From positions 186,001 through 250,000 of the forward strand of contig JAIUOC010000001.1 of NCBI GenBank assembly GCA_020161265.1: a stretch of DNA of 64,000 bases, read 5' to 3'. The DNA is from Chloroflexota bacterium (GTDB lineage: Bacteria; Chloroflexota; Chloroflexia; Chloroflexales; Herpetosiphonaceae). Both the position numbers and the translations under genes were made by a program. Positions 15,892 to 25,700 of the stretch are shown in pieces. The notes below the pieces were generated by a model. The model saw only the letters and a program-made list of their open reading frames with translations, was not told where the DNA came from and ran no database searches. Numbering within the stretch: position 1 is the stretch's first letter; every line of letters begins with the position of its first letter.

Positions 15892-16842
15892 ATGAGTTCA
15901 TTACAAGTTATTTTTGGCACAGGCCCAGCTGGTAGCACGCTTGCTGAAGAGCTTATTAGTCAAGGCCAGCGGGTTCGCTGTATCAATCGTAGCGGTAAGG
16001 CCGATCTGCCAGCGGCGGTTGAGGTTGTCGCTGGTGACTTGCTTAATCAAGCGCAAGTTAATGAGTTGTGCCAAGGCGCGAAGGTGGTTTATCACTGCGC
16101 GAACGTCCATTATGCTGAACAGACCAAGATTATGCCGCAATTTCAGCAAACGATTATGCAGGCCAGCGCCGCTGCTGGCGCTCGCTTGGTGGTGCTCGAT
16201 ACGCTCTACGTCTATGGTTCGAGTCAAGGCCGACCAATGACTGAGGCCACGCCGTTTGCACCGCATACCCGCAAAGGTCGTATGCGAGCTGAATTGGTCG
16301 AAACCTATTTGGCGGCGCATCGGGCAGGTGCGCTCGAAGTTACCTTGGGTCGAGCCGCCGATTTCTTTGGGCCGCGTGTGCTTAACTCAAGTTTGGGCGA
16401 TCGGGTGTTTCCAATGCTGTTGCAACATAAGCCAGCTCAATTGTTGGGCAATATCGATTTGCCGCACAGTTTTAGCTATATTGGCGATGTCGCCCGTGGC
16501 TTGGCATTGTTGGGGCAACATCCAGCGGCGCTGGGTCAAGCTTGGCATTTGCCCGTTATGCCAGCATTAACCCAACGCGCCATGCTGCAAACAATTGGCA
16601 CCTTGTTGGGCTACCAGGTACGCAGCATTGCCCTGCCCAAAATTGCGATTCAGGCGTTTGGCCTGATGGATTCGTTTATGCGCGAGTTTGTTGAGATGTT
16701 TTATCAATATACTGAGCCACAAATTGTCGATGCCCAAGCGATCGAACGCCAACTTGGCCTGGCTGCCACGCCTCTGGAGCAAGCGTTGCAGGCAACGATT
16801 AATTGGTATCGTGGTCAAACCCAACAAAAAGCCGCTGCCTAA
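15892..16842 (+). CDS. NAD(P)-binding epimerase/dehydratase-like protein (atypical SDR)
   Basis: A 316-residue Rossmann-fold protein. The dinucleotide motif is GTGPAGSTLAEEL at residues 8-20, and VVLDTLYVYG and LPHSFSYIGDVARGLALLG match extended SDR epimerases. The usual Tyr-x-x-x-Lys pair is missing where expected (the segment reads PHTRKGRMRAELVE). It may therefore be a reductase of the atypical class or a non-catalytic NAD(P) sensor. The start has AAGGAG at 15879-15884. It is very likely controlled by the neighbouring TetR protein through O2 and O3. The substrate is unknown. Confidence 0.85.
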   Translation: MSSLQVIFGTGPAGSTLAEELISQGQRVRCINRSGKADLPAAVEVVAGDLLNQAQVNELCQGAKVVYHCANVHYAEQTKIMPQFQQTIMQASAAAGARLVVLDTLYVYGSSQGRPMTEATPFAPHTRKGRMRAELVETYLAAHRAGALEVTLGRAADFFGPRVLNSSLGDRVFPMLLQHKPAQLLGNIDLPHSFSYIGDVARGLALLGQHPAALGQAWHLPVMPALTQRAMLQTIGTLLGYQVRSIALPKIAIQAFGLMDSFMREFVEMFYQYTEPQIVDAQAIERQLGLAATPLEQALQATINWYRGQTQQKAAA

Positions 16843-16854
16843 TGTGGCAACGGC
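16826..16854 (-). terminator. Intrinsic terminator for the S9 peptidase gene
   Basis: On the minus strand a 9-bp stem with one mismatch (16854-16846 with 16839-16831) is followed by TTTTT (16830-16826). It lies inside the 3' end of the convergent SDR gene. Confidence 0.7.
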
Positions 16855-16878
16855 CTTGAAAACAATCTGATCGTGAAA

Positions 16879-18927
16879 TTATTGGCTGCTTTGCCATTCG
16901 CCAGCAACGCTGCGCCGGAAATGATCAGCAGGCTGGAGTTCCTGTCCTTGCAAATAATGGCCGAACCAATCCAAAATATATTCGATTCGTGCGATCCGAT
17001 GCAATGGCTCGCCGCTGCGTGAAAGTTCGTGGCCTTCGCGCGGGAAGCGGACAAAACGCACAGGTTTATCCAGCACTTTGAGCGCGGTATACAGTTGCTC
17101 AGCTTGCTCGACTGGGCAGCGATGGTCTTCATCAGAATGCAAAATCAGCAATGGAGTATTAATTGAATTTACATAACGAATTGGTGAGCGCTCCATAAAT
17201 TTATCGATATCAGCCCAAGGCTTGCCGCCGAATTCATCTTCGCCGAAGTATGGCCCAATATCCGATGTGCCGAAAAAGCTCATTAAATTGGAGATACAGC
17301 GTTGGGTGTTGGCGGCGGCAAAGCGCTCGGTATGGCTGATGATCCAGTTGGTCATATAGCCGCCATATGAGCCACCAAGCACACCCATTCGTTTGGTGTC
17401 GATCCAATCCCAGGTTTCGGCCAGATCGGCAGCAGCCATGAGATCGCGATAATCATCGCCGCCAAAATCTTGGCGTACCAACGCGCGGAAGCGCTGACCA
17501 TAGCCTGTACCACCGCGTGGATTGGTGTAAATCACGCCATAGCCCGCCGCCGCCAGCACCTGAAATTCATGCATAAAATTGTGACCATAGGCGCTATGCG
17601 GGCCACCATGAATATATAACAACGAAGGATATTGCTGGCCTTGGCTGAATCCCACAGGTTTGATCACCCAGCCTTCGATCGCCAAGCCATCGAAGCTGGC
17701 ATAGCTAAAACGCTCTGGCTCGATGGTTTGGATGCTGGCGAGTAATGCAGCATTGGGGTCGTAGAGCAGATGAATACTGCCATCAGCATCGCCCATATAC
17801 AGCGCTTCGAGTTGGGTGGCAGTGCCAGCGGTGAAGGCAGTGCGCTTGTTCAACGATTGGCTGTAGCCCGAAATGCTAGGATTATCTTCAGGCGTAAGTT
17901 CATGCATCGCGCCGTCGCTGTAGCGATAGGCGCGGGTGCGGGCGGCACGAGTTGCCAAACAGTAGATGCCATTATCGCGCCAATAAGGCCGATAAGGAAA
18001 GCGCCCAATGCGAGCATCGCTGATCACGCTATTTTCAAGCCCATATTCAAAGCCAACGCTGAGCAAGCGGGCATCGCCGCCCGCCCGACTAACACACCAC
18101 AAAGCCTCGTTTGAGGCATTGCCAGTGTGTTGATCATGACCGATATAGGCGATTTGGCTGCCATCGGGCGACCAAGTTGGGTGATAGACCGGACCTAGGG
18201 CATTGGTTAAACAGCGCGATGTGCCAGCTGCAACATTTAATAGATACATATCGGCTTGGCGGGTGTGCTCTAGTTCGGCCCGCGAAACCGTGATAAAAGC
18301 CAACTCGCTGCCATCAGGCGACCAGGCCGGATCAGCGTGATCAAAGGCTTGATCGGTAATTTGGCTTGGTTCTTGCCCCAATTCAACCAGCCAAATTTGC
18401 GCGTATTCTGGCTGCAAATAGCCTACACCATCGAATTTAAATGGCAAGCGCTCGATAATTTTTTCGTCGCGCAAGCTTTCGACATGGGTTTGCGCTTTGG
18501 CTTTGGCTCCGCGCGAGATAAATGCCAAGGCTTGGCTATCGGGTCGCCAGTTGATTTCGGCCACACCATAACCAAGGCTGGTTAGTTGCTGAGCCTCGCC
18601 ACCACGAGCCAAATCGAGTACGAACAGTTGGGCCACGCCTGCATCGCGAGTTGAGATAAAGGCCAATTTGCTACCATCAGGCGACCAGCGTGGCGAGCTA
18701 TCGCGACCTGAAACGCTGAACGTCATGCGTTGCGGCGTGCCACCATCGGCCTGAATTAACATAATTGCTGAACGATAATCGGGCTTGCGAGTGCCACTCT
18801 TGCTGGTGGTTTCCTCGATCCAGGTTTCCACAAAGGCAATTTGCTCGCCGTTGGGCGAAATTTGGGCATCGGAGATAAAACGTAGCTCTAACAGACTCGT
18901 GGCTTGCCAGTTGCGCAACTCGGCCAT
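16879..18927 (-). CDS. S9 family peptidase (prolyl oligopeptidase / acylaminoacyl-peptidase type)
   Basis: A 682-residue serine peptidase without a signal peptide. Residues 1 to about 400 form a beta-propeller with recurring SPDGS(K/E/Q)(L/I)AF(I) blades. The C-terminal alpha/beta-hydrolase domain carries the triad S520 (GGSYGGYMTN), D601 (HSDEDHRCP) and H633 (REGHELS). LLYIHGGPHSAYG gives the oxyanion region. These enzymes release short peptides or N-acylated residues from oligopeptides, consistent with protein turnover or prey peptide use. The propeller usually restricts substrates to oligopeptides. It is monocistronic and convergent with the SDR gene. Confidence 0.93.
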   Translation of the reverse strand: MAELRNWQATSLLELRFISDAQISPNGEQIAFVETWIEETTSKSGTRKPDYRSAIMLIQADGGTPQRMTFSVSGRDSSPRWSPDGSKLAFISTRDAGVAQLFVLDLARGGEAQQLTSLGYGVAEINWRPDSQALAFISRGAKAKAQTHVESLRDEKIIERLPFKFDGVGYLQPEYAQIWLVELGQEPSQITDQAFDHADPAWSPDGSELAFITVSRAELEHTRQADMYLLNVAAGTSRCLTNALGPVYHPTWSPDGSQIAYIGHDQHTGNASNEALWCVSRAGGDARLLSVGFEYGLENSVISDARIGRFPYRPYWRDNGIYCLATRAARTRAYRYSDGAMHELTPEDNPSISGYSQSLNKRTAFTAGTATQLEALYMGDADGSIHLLYDPNAALLASIQTIEPERFSYASFDGLAIEGWVIKPVGFSQGQQYPSLLYIHGGPHSAYGHNFMHEFQVLAAAGYGVIYTNPRGGTGYGQRFRALVRQDFGGDDYRDLMAAADLAETWDWIDTKRMGVLGGSYGGYMTNWIISHTERFAAANTQRCISNLMSFFGTSDIGPYFGEDEFGGKPWADIDKFMERSPIRYVNSINTPLLILHSDEDHRCPVEQAEQLYTALKVLDKPVRFVRFPREGHELSRSGEPLHRIARIEYILDWFGHYLQGQELQPADHFRRSVAGEWQSSQ

Positions 18928-19107
18928 GCTTGATTCCTATTCTCTATATGCAATTCCGCGCATAATAGCATAGAACGATCATCCATTAAACAACAACTCA
19001 GAAGCGTAGTGCATGCTAAATGACTTATTTTAGTCATTGAATAATAGTTAGGGAAAAATTAAGATAGCAGTATATGGATTCTTTGATCGAAGGAGGTTGC
19101 TTGATTC

Positions 19108-19152
19108 ATGCGACTAGGGGTTCATAACATTTCGGCTATCGATGTTGATTAA
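19108..19152 (+). CDS. Possible 14-codon leader peptide upstream of the GH81 gene
   Basis: A perfect Shine-Dalgarno (AAGGAGG, 19090-19096) sits 11 bases before an ATG that opens a 14-codon frame (MRLGVHNISAIDVD) ending 16 bases before the glucanase start. The site is much stronger than that of the glucanase itself. The frame could be an attenuating or coupling leader; the SD might equally serve a TTG at 19101 with an 8-codon frame. No codon bias pointing to amino-acid sensing is seen. Confidence 0.3.
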   Translation: MRLGVHNISAIDVD

Positions 19153-19168
19153 TTACACGAGGATGTGC

Positions 19169-22100
19169 ATGAATACACAACATTTACCTAATCGCTCAAG
19201 ACGATTACCATGGCTTGCAGGAACCCTCCTAACATTATTAACTTCCAGTTTGTTCTTTTCTCCAACCCAACCTGTTGCCAACGCTGATCAAGCTGGGCTG
19301 GGCAGTTATACCACCACCTTGCCAGCAGGCGCAAAAGTTCCCGATGATTTTAATGGAAATCCTGTTTCTCCCAAACGCACTGCCAATGTCACTGGCGCTA
19401 TGCCCACCAACGATTGGTGGAGTTCGCTCGGCTGGCAGCGCTTCCCTGGTAATCCCTATTCGGAAAATATGACGGCCTTGCCGTTGATTGTCAAAGCCAA
19501 AGCAACTGGCTTGGGCGTGACCTTCCCGACAATTCCCGCAATTTCAACTGGCTCACCCAACTACATTGGTGAGTTTCACTACAATGCTTCCGAAGACCTG
19601 AACCTTGGTTTGGTGGGCTTGAATTCGCCCGATGCCAAAGTTGACGGCTACTCGGATTGGACAGTCACGGCCTATTGGAATGGTGGCGGCACGCTCCGCG
19701 CAACCTTCGGCCATGGCATGCCCTTCGTCTATTTGACCAAGAGTGGCGGCGATGCCTTGATTGGCGCAGCTGCTCCGCCAAGTGTTTGGACTGGCGCTGG
19801 CACGAATGCCCTCGGCATCACGGTCAACGGCCATCATTACGGTATTTTTGCCCCAACTGGCGCAACCTGGAGCCAATCGGGGAATAATTTCCAATCAAAT
19901 TTGGCAGGCAAAGATTATTATTCGGTAGCAGTGCTGCCTGATAATAGCGTGGCAACCTTTAATTTCTTCAAAGCCCGCGCCTATGCCTTTGTTACCAACA
20001 CCACTGCTAGCTGGAGCTACGACCAAGCTTCGGCTACCTTGAACACAACCTTCAGCGCAACCACAGTTGCCAAAGAAGGCAGCAATACCAACACTGTTTT
20101 GGGCTTGTATCGCCACCACGCGATCAACTCATCGACGGCGTTGACGAACTACAGCTACACCACCGCCCGTGGTCAAATTCGCTTGCGCGATGGTAATTCG
20201 TTTACCACGGCCATGCGATTCAACGGCGTACTGCCAACCTTGCCAGATGCAGGCGATTACAACCGCACCACGCTCAACAATCACTTGAATGATGTTGCTT
20301 TCGAAGCTAGCCACTTTGGCGGTGCTGATACCTACTACACTGGTAAGGCGCTCTTACGGTTGGCCAACTTGATTCCAATTGCTGAACAATTGGGCAACAC
20401 CAACGCCCGTAATGCGTTGATTACTGCTGTGCGCAACCGTTTGCAAGAATGGTTCACCGCGAGCGCCAACGATACCAACGGCCAGTTTTATTACAACAGC
20501 AATTGGGGTACGGTCATCGGCTACCCAGCTTCATTCGGCTCGGATACCGAATTGAACGACCACCACTTCCACTATGGCTATTACATCTACGCTGCGGCAA
20601 TCTTGGCCCAATACGATCCAAACTGGGCGCTCGATAGCAACTGGGGTTCGATGGTCAAGCTGTTGATCAACGATGCTGCCAACATCAGCACCGCCACTGA
20701 TCCACGATTCCCACGCTTGCGCACCTTCGACATCTATGAAGGCCACTCATGGGCTTCGGGCCATGCAGGCTTTGGCGCAGGCAACAACCACGAATCATCA
20801 TCAGAAGCAATGATGTTCAACAGTGCTGTGCTCTTGTGGGGCGCAAACACTGGCAACACCCAAATGCGCGACCTTGGGATCTTCATGTATACCCACGAAA
20901 CCCATGCGATCGAGCAATATTGGTTCAATGTTGATAACGCTGTCTTCCCAGCTGGCTTCACCGCCAACAACAATCACCCCGCCGTCGGCATGGTTTGGGG
21001 CGATGGTGGCAGCTATGCAACCTGGTTCAGTGCCAACCCCGAAATGATCCACGGGATCAACTTCTTGCCATTCCACGGTGGTTCGTTGTACTTGGGTCGC
21101 AACCCAACCTATGTCAACAAAAACTACAGCCAAATGCGCAGCAACATCGGCGGCGCAGAACGCTACTGGCTCGATATTATTTGGCAATTCCAAGCGTTTG
21201 GTGATGCCGCAACTGCCGCAACCAAGTTTGATACGGTCGCCTACACGCCAGAAGAAGGCGAAACCAAGGCTCATACCTATCACTGGATTCGCAACCTGAA
21301 GCAGTTGGGTTCGATCGATACGTCGATCACCGCCAACACCCCAACCTATGCGGTTTTCAACAAAAATGGTGTGCGCACCTATGTTGCTTGGAATCCAACC
21401 GCAAATCCATTGACCGTAACCTTCTCGAATGGTGTGGTGTTGAATAGCATTCCTGCACGCAGCATGGCTCGTAGCACGGGCACAACCCCACCACCAACCG
21501 CGACTCCGGTCAACCCAACTGCAACACCAGTCAATCCGACGGCAACACCAGTCAACCCAACCGCAACTCCGGTCAATCCAACCGCTACGCCAGTCCCACC
21601 AACTGCTACGCCAGTTGCCGGCTGTTCAGCAGTCAGCTTGGATGCCAACAGCTATTATCGGGTAACGGCTCGCCACAGTGGCAAAGCCTTGGATGTTGAT
21701 GGTGTTTCAAGCGCTGATGGGGCGAATGTGCATCAATGGGGCTATGTTGGTGGCTTGAACCAACAATGGCGCTTCGAAGGCGTTGGCAGCAACTACTTCA
21801 AAGTAACCGCTCGTCATAGTGGTAAAGCACTTGATGTTGCTGGTGGTACAACCGCAACTGGCAACGGGGTCAACATCCACCAATGGCCATATGGCAACAC
21901 TACTAACCAACAATGGTGTTTGCGCGATGTTGGCAGCGGCTACTATGCGATTATTGCCCGCCACAGTGGCAAGGCGCTTGATGTTGCTGAAGCCTCAACC
22001 GCCGATGGTGGCAACGTTCATCAATGGGAATATGTCGGCGCAACCAACCAACAATGGCAACTCACCAAGATCGATGCTGGTGGCAACACCTTGCACGTCA

Positions 22101-22588
22101 TCGATGGCGCTGCCCAAAATGTAGCTGGTACGTTGAGCTTGAGCGCAGGCGCAGGAGCCAACACCGACAGCATTCCATCGGCTGGCGGAGCTAACCGCGA
22201 TGGTACGCCGACCAACGCTTTGGTTTATACCATCTCCGGCTTGACCCGCACCTACAACAGCCAAGCCACCCAATTCAAGCTGTTTGTCGATTCAAATACC
22301 GCCGTGGGCAACGGGGTTCAAGCCCGAATCTCCTACGACTGGACAGGCGACGGCAGCTATGATCGCACTGAAACCTACAACTACTTCCCAACCGATCCGG
22401 TGGCAGGCTTCGAGCAATATAGCCAAACCGCTGGCCTCAAGAGCAGCAGTGGTGCTTGGGCCAACCTGAGCAATGGTCGGGTTCGGATTGAAATTTGGAA
22501 CGCAATTGGCAATGGTTCAGCGAGCGTTCGCACCAGCGCCACCAGCGCCCAAGGCCAACAATCAACCATCACCTTGCCATTCAATTAA
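19169..22588 (+). CDS. Secreted GH81 endo-beta-1,3-glucanase with ricin-type lectin module
   Basis: A 1139-residue exported enzyme. Residues 1-35 are a signal peptide. Residues about 60-760 are the GH81 catalytic domain, recognised from MPTNDWWSSLGWQRFPG, DHHFHYGYYIYAAA, FDIYEGHSWASG and the acidic centre NNHESSSEAM (E542, E546). GH81 enzymes hydrolyse beta-1,3-glucan such as laminarin or fungal cell wall. A PTATPVN repeat stalk (about 775-815) joins a beta-trefoil ricin B-type module (about 825-970) with three ARHSGKALDV repeats and NQQW motifs, likely sugar-binding. A further beta-rich C-terminal module (about 985-1139) probably also binds carbohydrate. ATG 19169 follows GAGG at 19159-19162. 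A strong terminator ends the unit. It is a good candidate for attack on yeast or fungal prey. Confidence 0.93.
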   Translation: MNTQHLPNRSRRLPWLAGTLLTLLTSSLFFSPTQPVANADQAGLGSYTTTLPAGAKVPDDFNGNPVSPKRTANVTGAMPTNDWWSSLGWQRFPGNPYSENMTALPLIVKAKATGLGVTFPTIPAISTGSPNYIGEFHYNASEDLNLGLVGLNSPDAKVDGYSDWTVTAYWNGGGTLRATFGHGMPFVYLTKSGGDALIGAAAPPSVWTGAGTNALGITVNGHHYGIFAPTGATWSQSGNNFQSNLAGKDYYSVAVLPDNSVATFNFFKARAYAFVTNTTASWSYDQASATLNTTFSATTVAKEGSNTNTVLGLYRHHAINSSTALTNYSYTTARGQIRLRDGNSFTTAMRFNGVLPTLPDAGDYNRTTLNNHLNDVAFEASHFGGADTYYTGKALLRLANLIPIAEQLGNTNARNALITAVRNRLQEWFTASANDTNGQFYYNSNWGTVIGYPASFGSDTELNDHHFHYGYYIYAAAILAQYDPNWALDSNWGSMVKLLINDAANISTATDPRFPRLRTFDIYEGHSWASGHAGFGAGNNHESSSEAMMFNSAVLLWGANTGNTQMRDLGIFMYTHETHAIEQYWFNVDNAVFPAGFTANNNHPAVGMVWGDGGSYATWFSANPEMIHGINFLPFHGGSLYLGRNPTYVNKNYSQMRSNIGGAERYWLDIIWQFQAFGDAATAATKFDTVAYTPEEGETKAHTYHWIRNLKQLGSIDTSITANTPTYAVFNKNGVRTYVAWNPTANPLTVTFSNGVVLNSIPARSMARSTGTTPPPTATPVNPTATPVNPTATPVNPTATPVNPTATPVPPTATPVAGCSAVSLDANSYYRVTARHSGKALDVDGVSSADGANVHQWGYVGGLNQQWRFEGVGSNYFKVTARHSGKALDVAGGTTATGNGVNIHQWPYGNTTNQQWCLRDVGSGYYAIIARHSGKALDVAEASTADGGNVHQWEYVGATNQQWQLTKIDAGGNTLHVIDGAAQNVAGTLSLSAGAGANTDSIPSAGGANRDGTPTNALVYTISGLTRTYNSQATQFKLFVDSNTAVGNGVQARISYDWTGDGSYDRTETYNYFPTDPVAGFEQYSQTAGLKSSSGAWANLSNGRVRIEIWNAIGNGSASVRTSATSAQGQQSTITLPFN

Positions 22589-22615
22589 CGTCCTATAACC
22601 CTTCTCCTCGTACAA

Positions 22616-22654
22616 GGCACTCGTTCTTCAGCCAGAACGAGTGCCGTGGTTTTA
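22616..22654 (+). terminator. Intrinsic terminator after the GH81 gene
   Basis: A perfect 12-bp stem (GGCACTCGTTCT, 22616-22627, with 22634-22645) is followed by GTGGTTTT. Confidence 0.88.
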
Positions 22655-22688
22655 ACTAGTATTCATACAGATTGCTAGTAAACATTTG

Positions 22689-22718
22689 TTTCAAAAAGAG
22701 TTAAAATCGCGCTATAAT
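22689..22718 (+). promoter_or_regulatory. Candidate promoter of the cyclase/AAA/TPR gene
   Basis: A consensus TATAAT at 22713-22718 lies 32 bases before the start codon. A weak -35 (TTTCAA, 22689-22694) is 18 bases upstream of it. Confidence 0.5.
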
Positions 22719-22750
22719 GGAGCAATATTTTTGCGCCGAGTACACCGCCT

Positions 22751-25700
22751 ATGCAATGTACAGAATGTCTCAACCTCAACCCTGCCAGCGCTCGTTTTTG
22801 CTCTCAGTGTGGCCGTATGTTGGCCGATGCTCCCTTGCCACGCAGCGAACGGCGGCGGGTTACGGTGATGTTTGCCGATTTGGTGGGCTTTAGCTCAATC
22901 GCTGAGCAGTTGGATGCTGAGGCGGTACATCGCTTAATTAATGCTTGTTTTGATCGTTTAGTGCCAATCATCGAGCATTACGGCGGGGTCGTCGATAAAT
23001 TTATTGGCGATGCGATTATGGCGATTTTTGGCGCTCCTCTCGCTCACGAAGATGATCCAATTCGCGCGGTACACGCCGCCAGTGCCATGCTCGATGCGAT
23101 TGCTGAGCTCAGCCAACAAGAAGGCCTTGCCTTAGGTTTGCACATCGGCATCAATACAGGCGTGGTGATTGCAGGCGGCATCGGTTCGCTCGGTCGCCAG
23201 CACTATTCGGTGATTGGCGATGCGGTTAATTTGGCGGCCCGCTTGCAAGATTTAGCCAGCAACGGCGAAATTTTGGTTGGCCCCGAAACTCAACGCATGG
23301 CAGCCCATGTCTTTGATTTTGCGGCGCTGGGCGAAAAAGCAATCAAAGGTCGTTCTGAACAAGTGGCGGTCTTCAAGCTACGCGGTCTCAATCCGCGCCC
23401 CTCATCTGGCCGTGGCATTAAAGGTTTACAAAGCCCCATGGTTGGCCGTAGCAACGAGCTCGATAGCCTGTTGGCAGTAACCGATAATTTGGCTCAGCAG
23501 CGCGGGCGGGTAGTGATGGCGGTTGGCGAGGCTGGCATTGGCAAAAGTCGGCTGTTGACCGAGTGGCGTAACCAAAGTTTGGAGCAATTGCCCCAAGTTG
23601 TTTGGTATGAAGCCCGCTGTCTCTCCTATACCCAAGAAAGTGCCTATGCCTTGTTGCGCGATTTGGTGCGCTCATTAATTGGCGTGTCGCTCAATGATGG
23701 CGAAGATGAAATGGCCGCAGCCTTGCATCAAATCGCCACGGCGCTCTTGGCCGATCAAGCCGATCAGGTGATTCCGGCGCTGAGCCATTTGTTATTGCTG
23801 CCAGCTTCACGTCGCTTCGATGAGCTTAGCCCCCAATCGTTGCAAGCACTCTATATCACCGCCGTGCGGCGTTTGGTGCTGGCTCAAGGCCAACATACCC
23901 CCGTGATTTGGTCGATTGAAGATATTCACTGGGCCGATGAGGCTTCGGTCGATGTGCTGCAAAGTTTGTTGCAATTGCACAACGACATTCCGTTGGTGAT
24001 TTTAGCGACCTCACGGCCTGATCGCGAAGTGGTTGGCTGGCGTTTGGTCGAGGCTGCCCGCGATTTAAAAGGCCTCGAATTGAATCTAGCGCCATTATCG
24101 CTCGCCAATGGCCGCGAATTGATTGCCAATTTGCTGCATTTCGATGGCCTGCCTGAACATTTGCGCACGGCGATTCTCAACAAAGCCGATGGTAATCCCT
24201 TCTTTGTTGAAGAAGTTATTCGCACCTTGATCGATCGTGAAGCGATTATGCACGATGGCAATAGTTGGGTGGCGCTTGAGGCAATCAATCAAATCGAATT
24301 GCCCGATAGTGTGCATGGCTTGTTGGCCGCACGGATCGATCGCTTGCCGACTGAGTTACGCCAACTTTTACACATTGCGGCAGTGATTGGTCGGCGTTTT
24401 GCGATTCGAGTGGTGGCTGAGGTGCTTGGTTCAACCGCCGAAAAACTTACCAACTCAATCGATTTATTAGTTGATCGCGAGTTGCTACGGCGCGATCGCA
24501 CCAATCCCAATGGCTATTTACGTTTCCGCCATGCCTTGGTCCATGAAGTGGTCTATAGCACAACCTTGCAAACTGAGCGCCGTCGCTTGCATGGTGTAGT
24601 TGGCGAAACCTTAGAAACGCTCTATCCTTCGCGTCGCGAGGAATTGGCAGCAGCTTTGGCCAACCACTTTATGCATGCCGAACATCCCAAGGCCTTTGAA
24701 TATGCCTTGTTAGCTGGCGATGTAGCCTATCGTCAATATGCCTTGCGCGAAGCAATTCGCCATTATGAACGTGCTCACGATTTGAGCCATCAGTATGAAT
24801 TGCCCTTGGCTGTGGTGCGCGGTTTGTATCTGAATTATGCGCGAGCTACCGAATTGGTTGGCGAAACCAAGCAAGCGCTCGATTTATATAATCATGTGCT
24901 TGAACGCTGCGACAGCGAACAAGATACCGAATCGTTGACGATTGTGTTGATTGAACGGGCACGTTTGCTGATGTTGCCAAGCCTCCATCGCGACCTTGAG
25001 CGCAGCCGTAGCGACACCATGCGAGCCTTAGAATTAGCCACCCAACAGGGCGATCGTCAATCGGAAGCCCGCTGCTATTGGCTTCTCGCCTTAATCGAAG
25101 GCCATCTTAGCCGCTTTACCGATGCTGAACCTTGGGGCGAAAAAGCCCTGAGCCTAGCCCGTGAGTTGGGTATGCGCGAGTTGCAAGCCTATTGTTTGAA
25201 TGACTTCCATCGGGTGGCGATTAACCGTGGTCAGCATGAATTGGCTGAGCAAATGTTGCGTGAAGCAATTGAATTATGGCGCTCGTTGAATAACCTGCCA
25301 ATGCTAGCCGATAGCCTTTCGGGCATGGCCGATTTCTACTATTCACGCCGCGATTTAGAGCAAGCGGTGCGTTATGCGCGTGAGGCTGAACGCTTGTCCG
25401 TGATGATCGGCAATGCTTGGAATTTGGGCTTTTCGCGCTCGGTGCTTGGTGGTATTGCCCTCGAAACTGGCGATATTCAACAGGCGTTGCATATGTTCCA
25501 GTCATCGATCGAGCAATCGAGTATTTCTGGCCCAATTATGCTGAACATGTATTCGCGCACCGAATTGCTGCGTTTGTATCGCATACTCGGCGATTATGCT
25601 TCGGCGCTGGCGGTCATCGATGCAGCTGAGGCCTATTTGGAACAAATTAATGATGAAGCCTTAGCAACCTTGCGCCAACTGACTGCTGCGTTGCGTTTGC

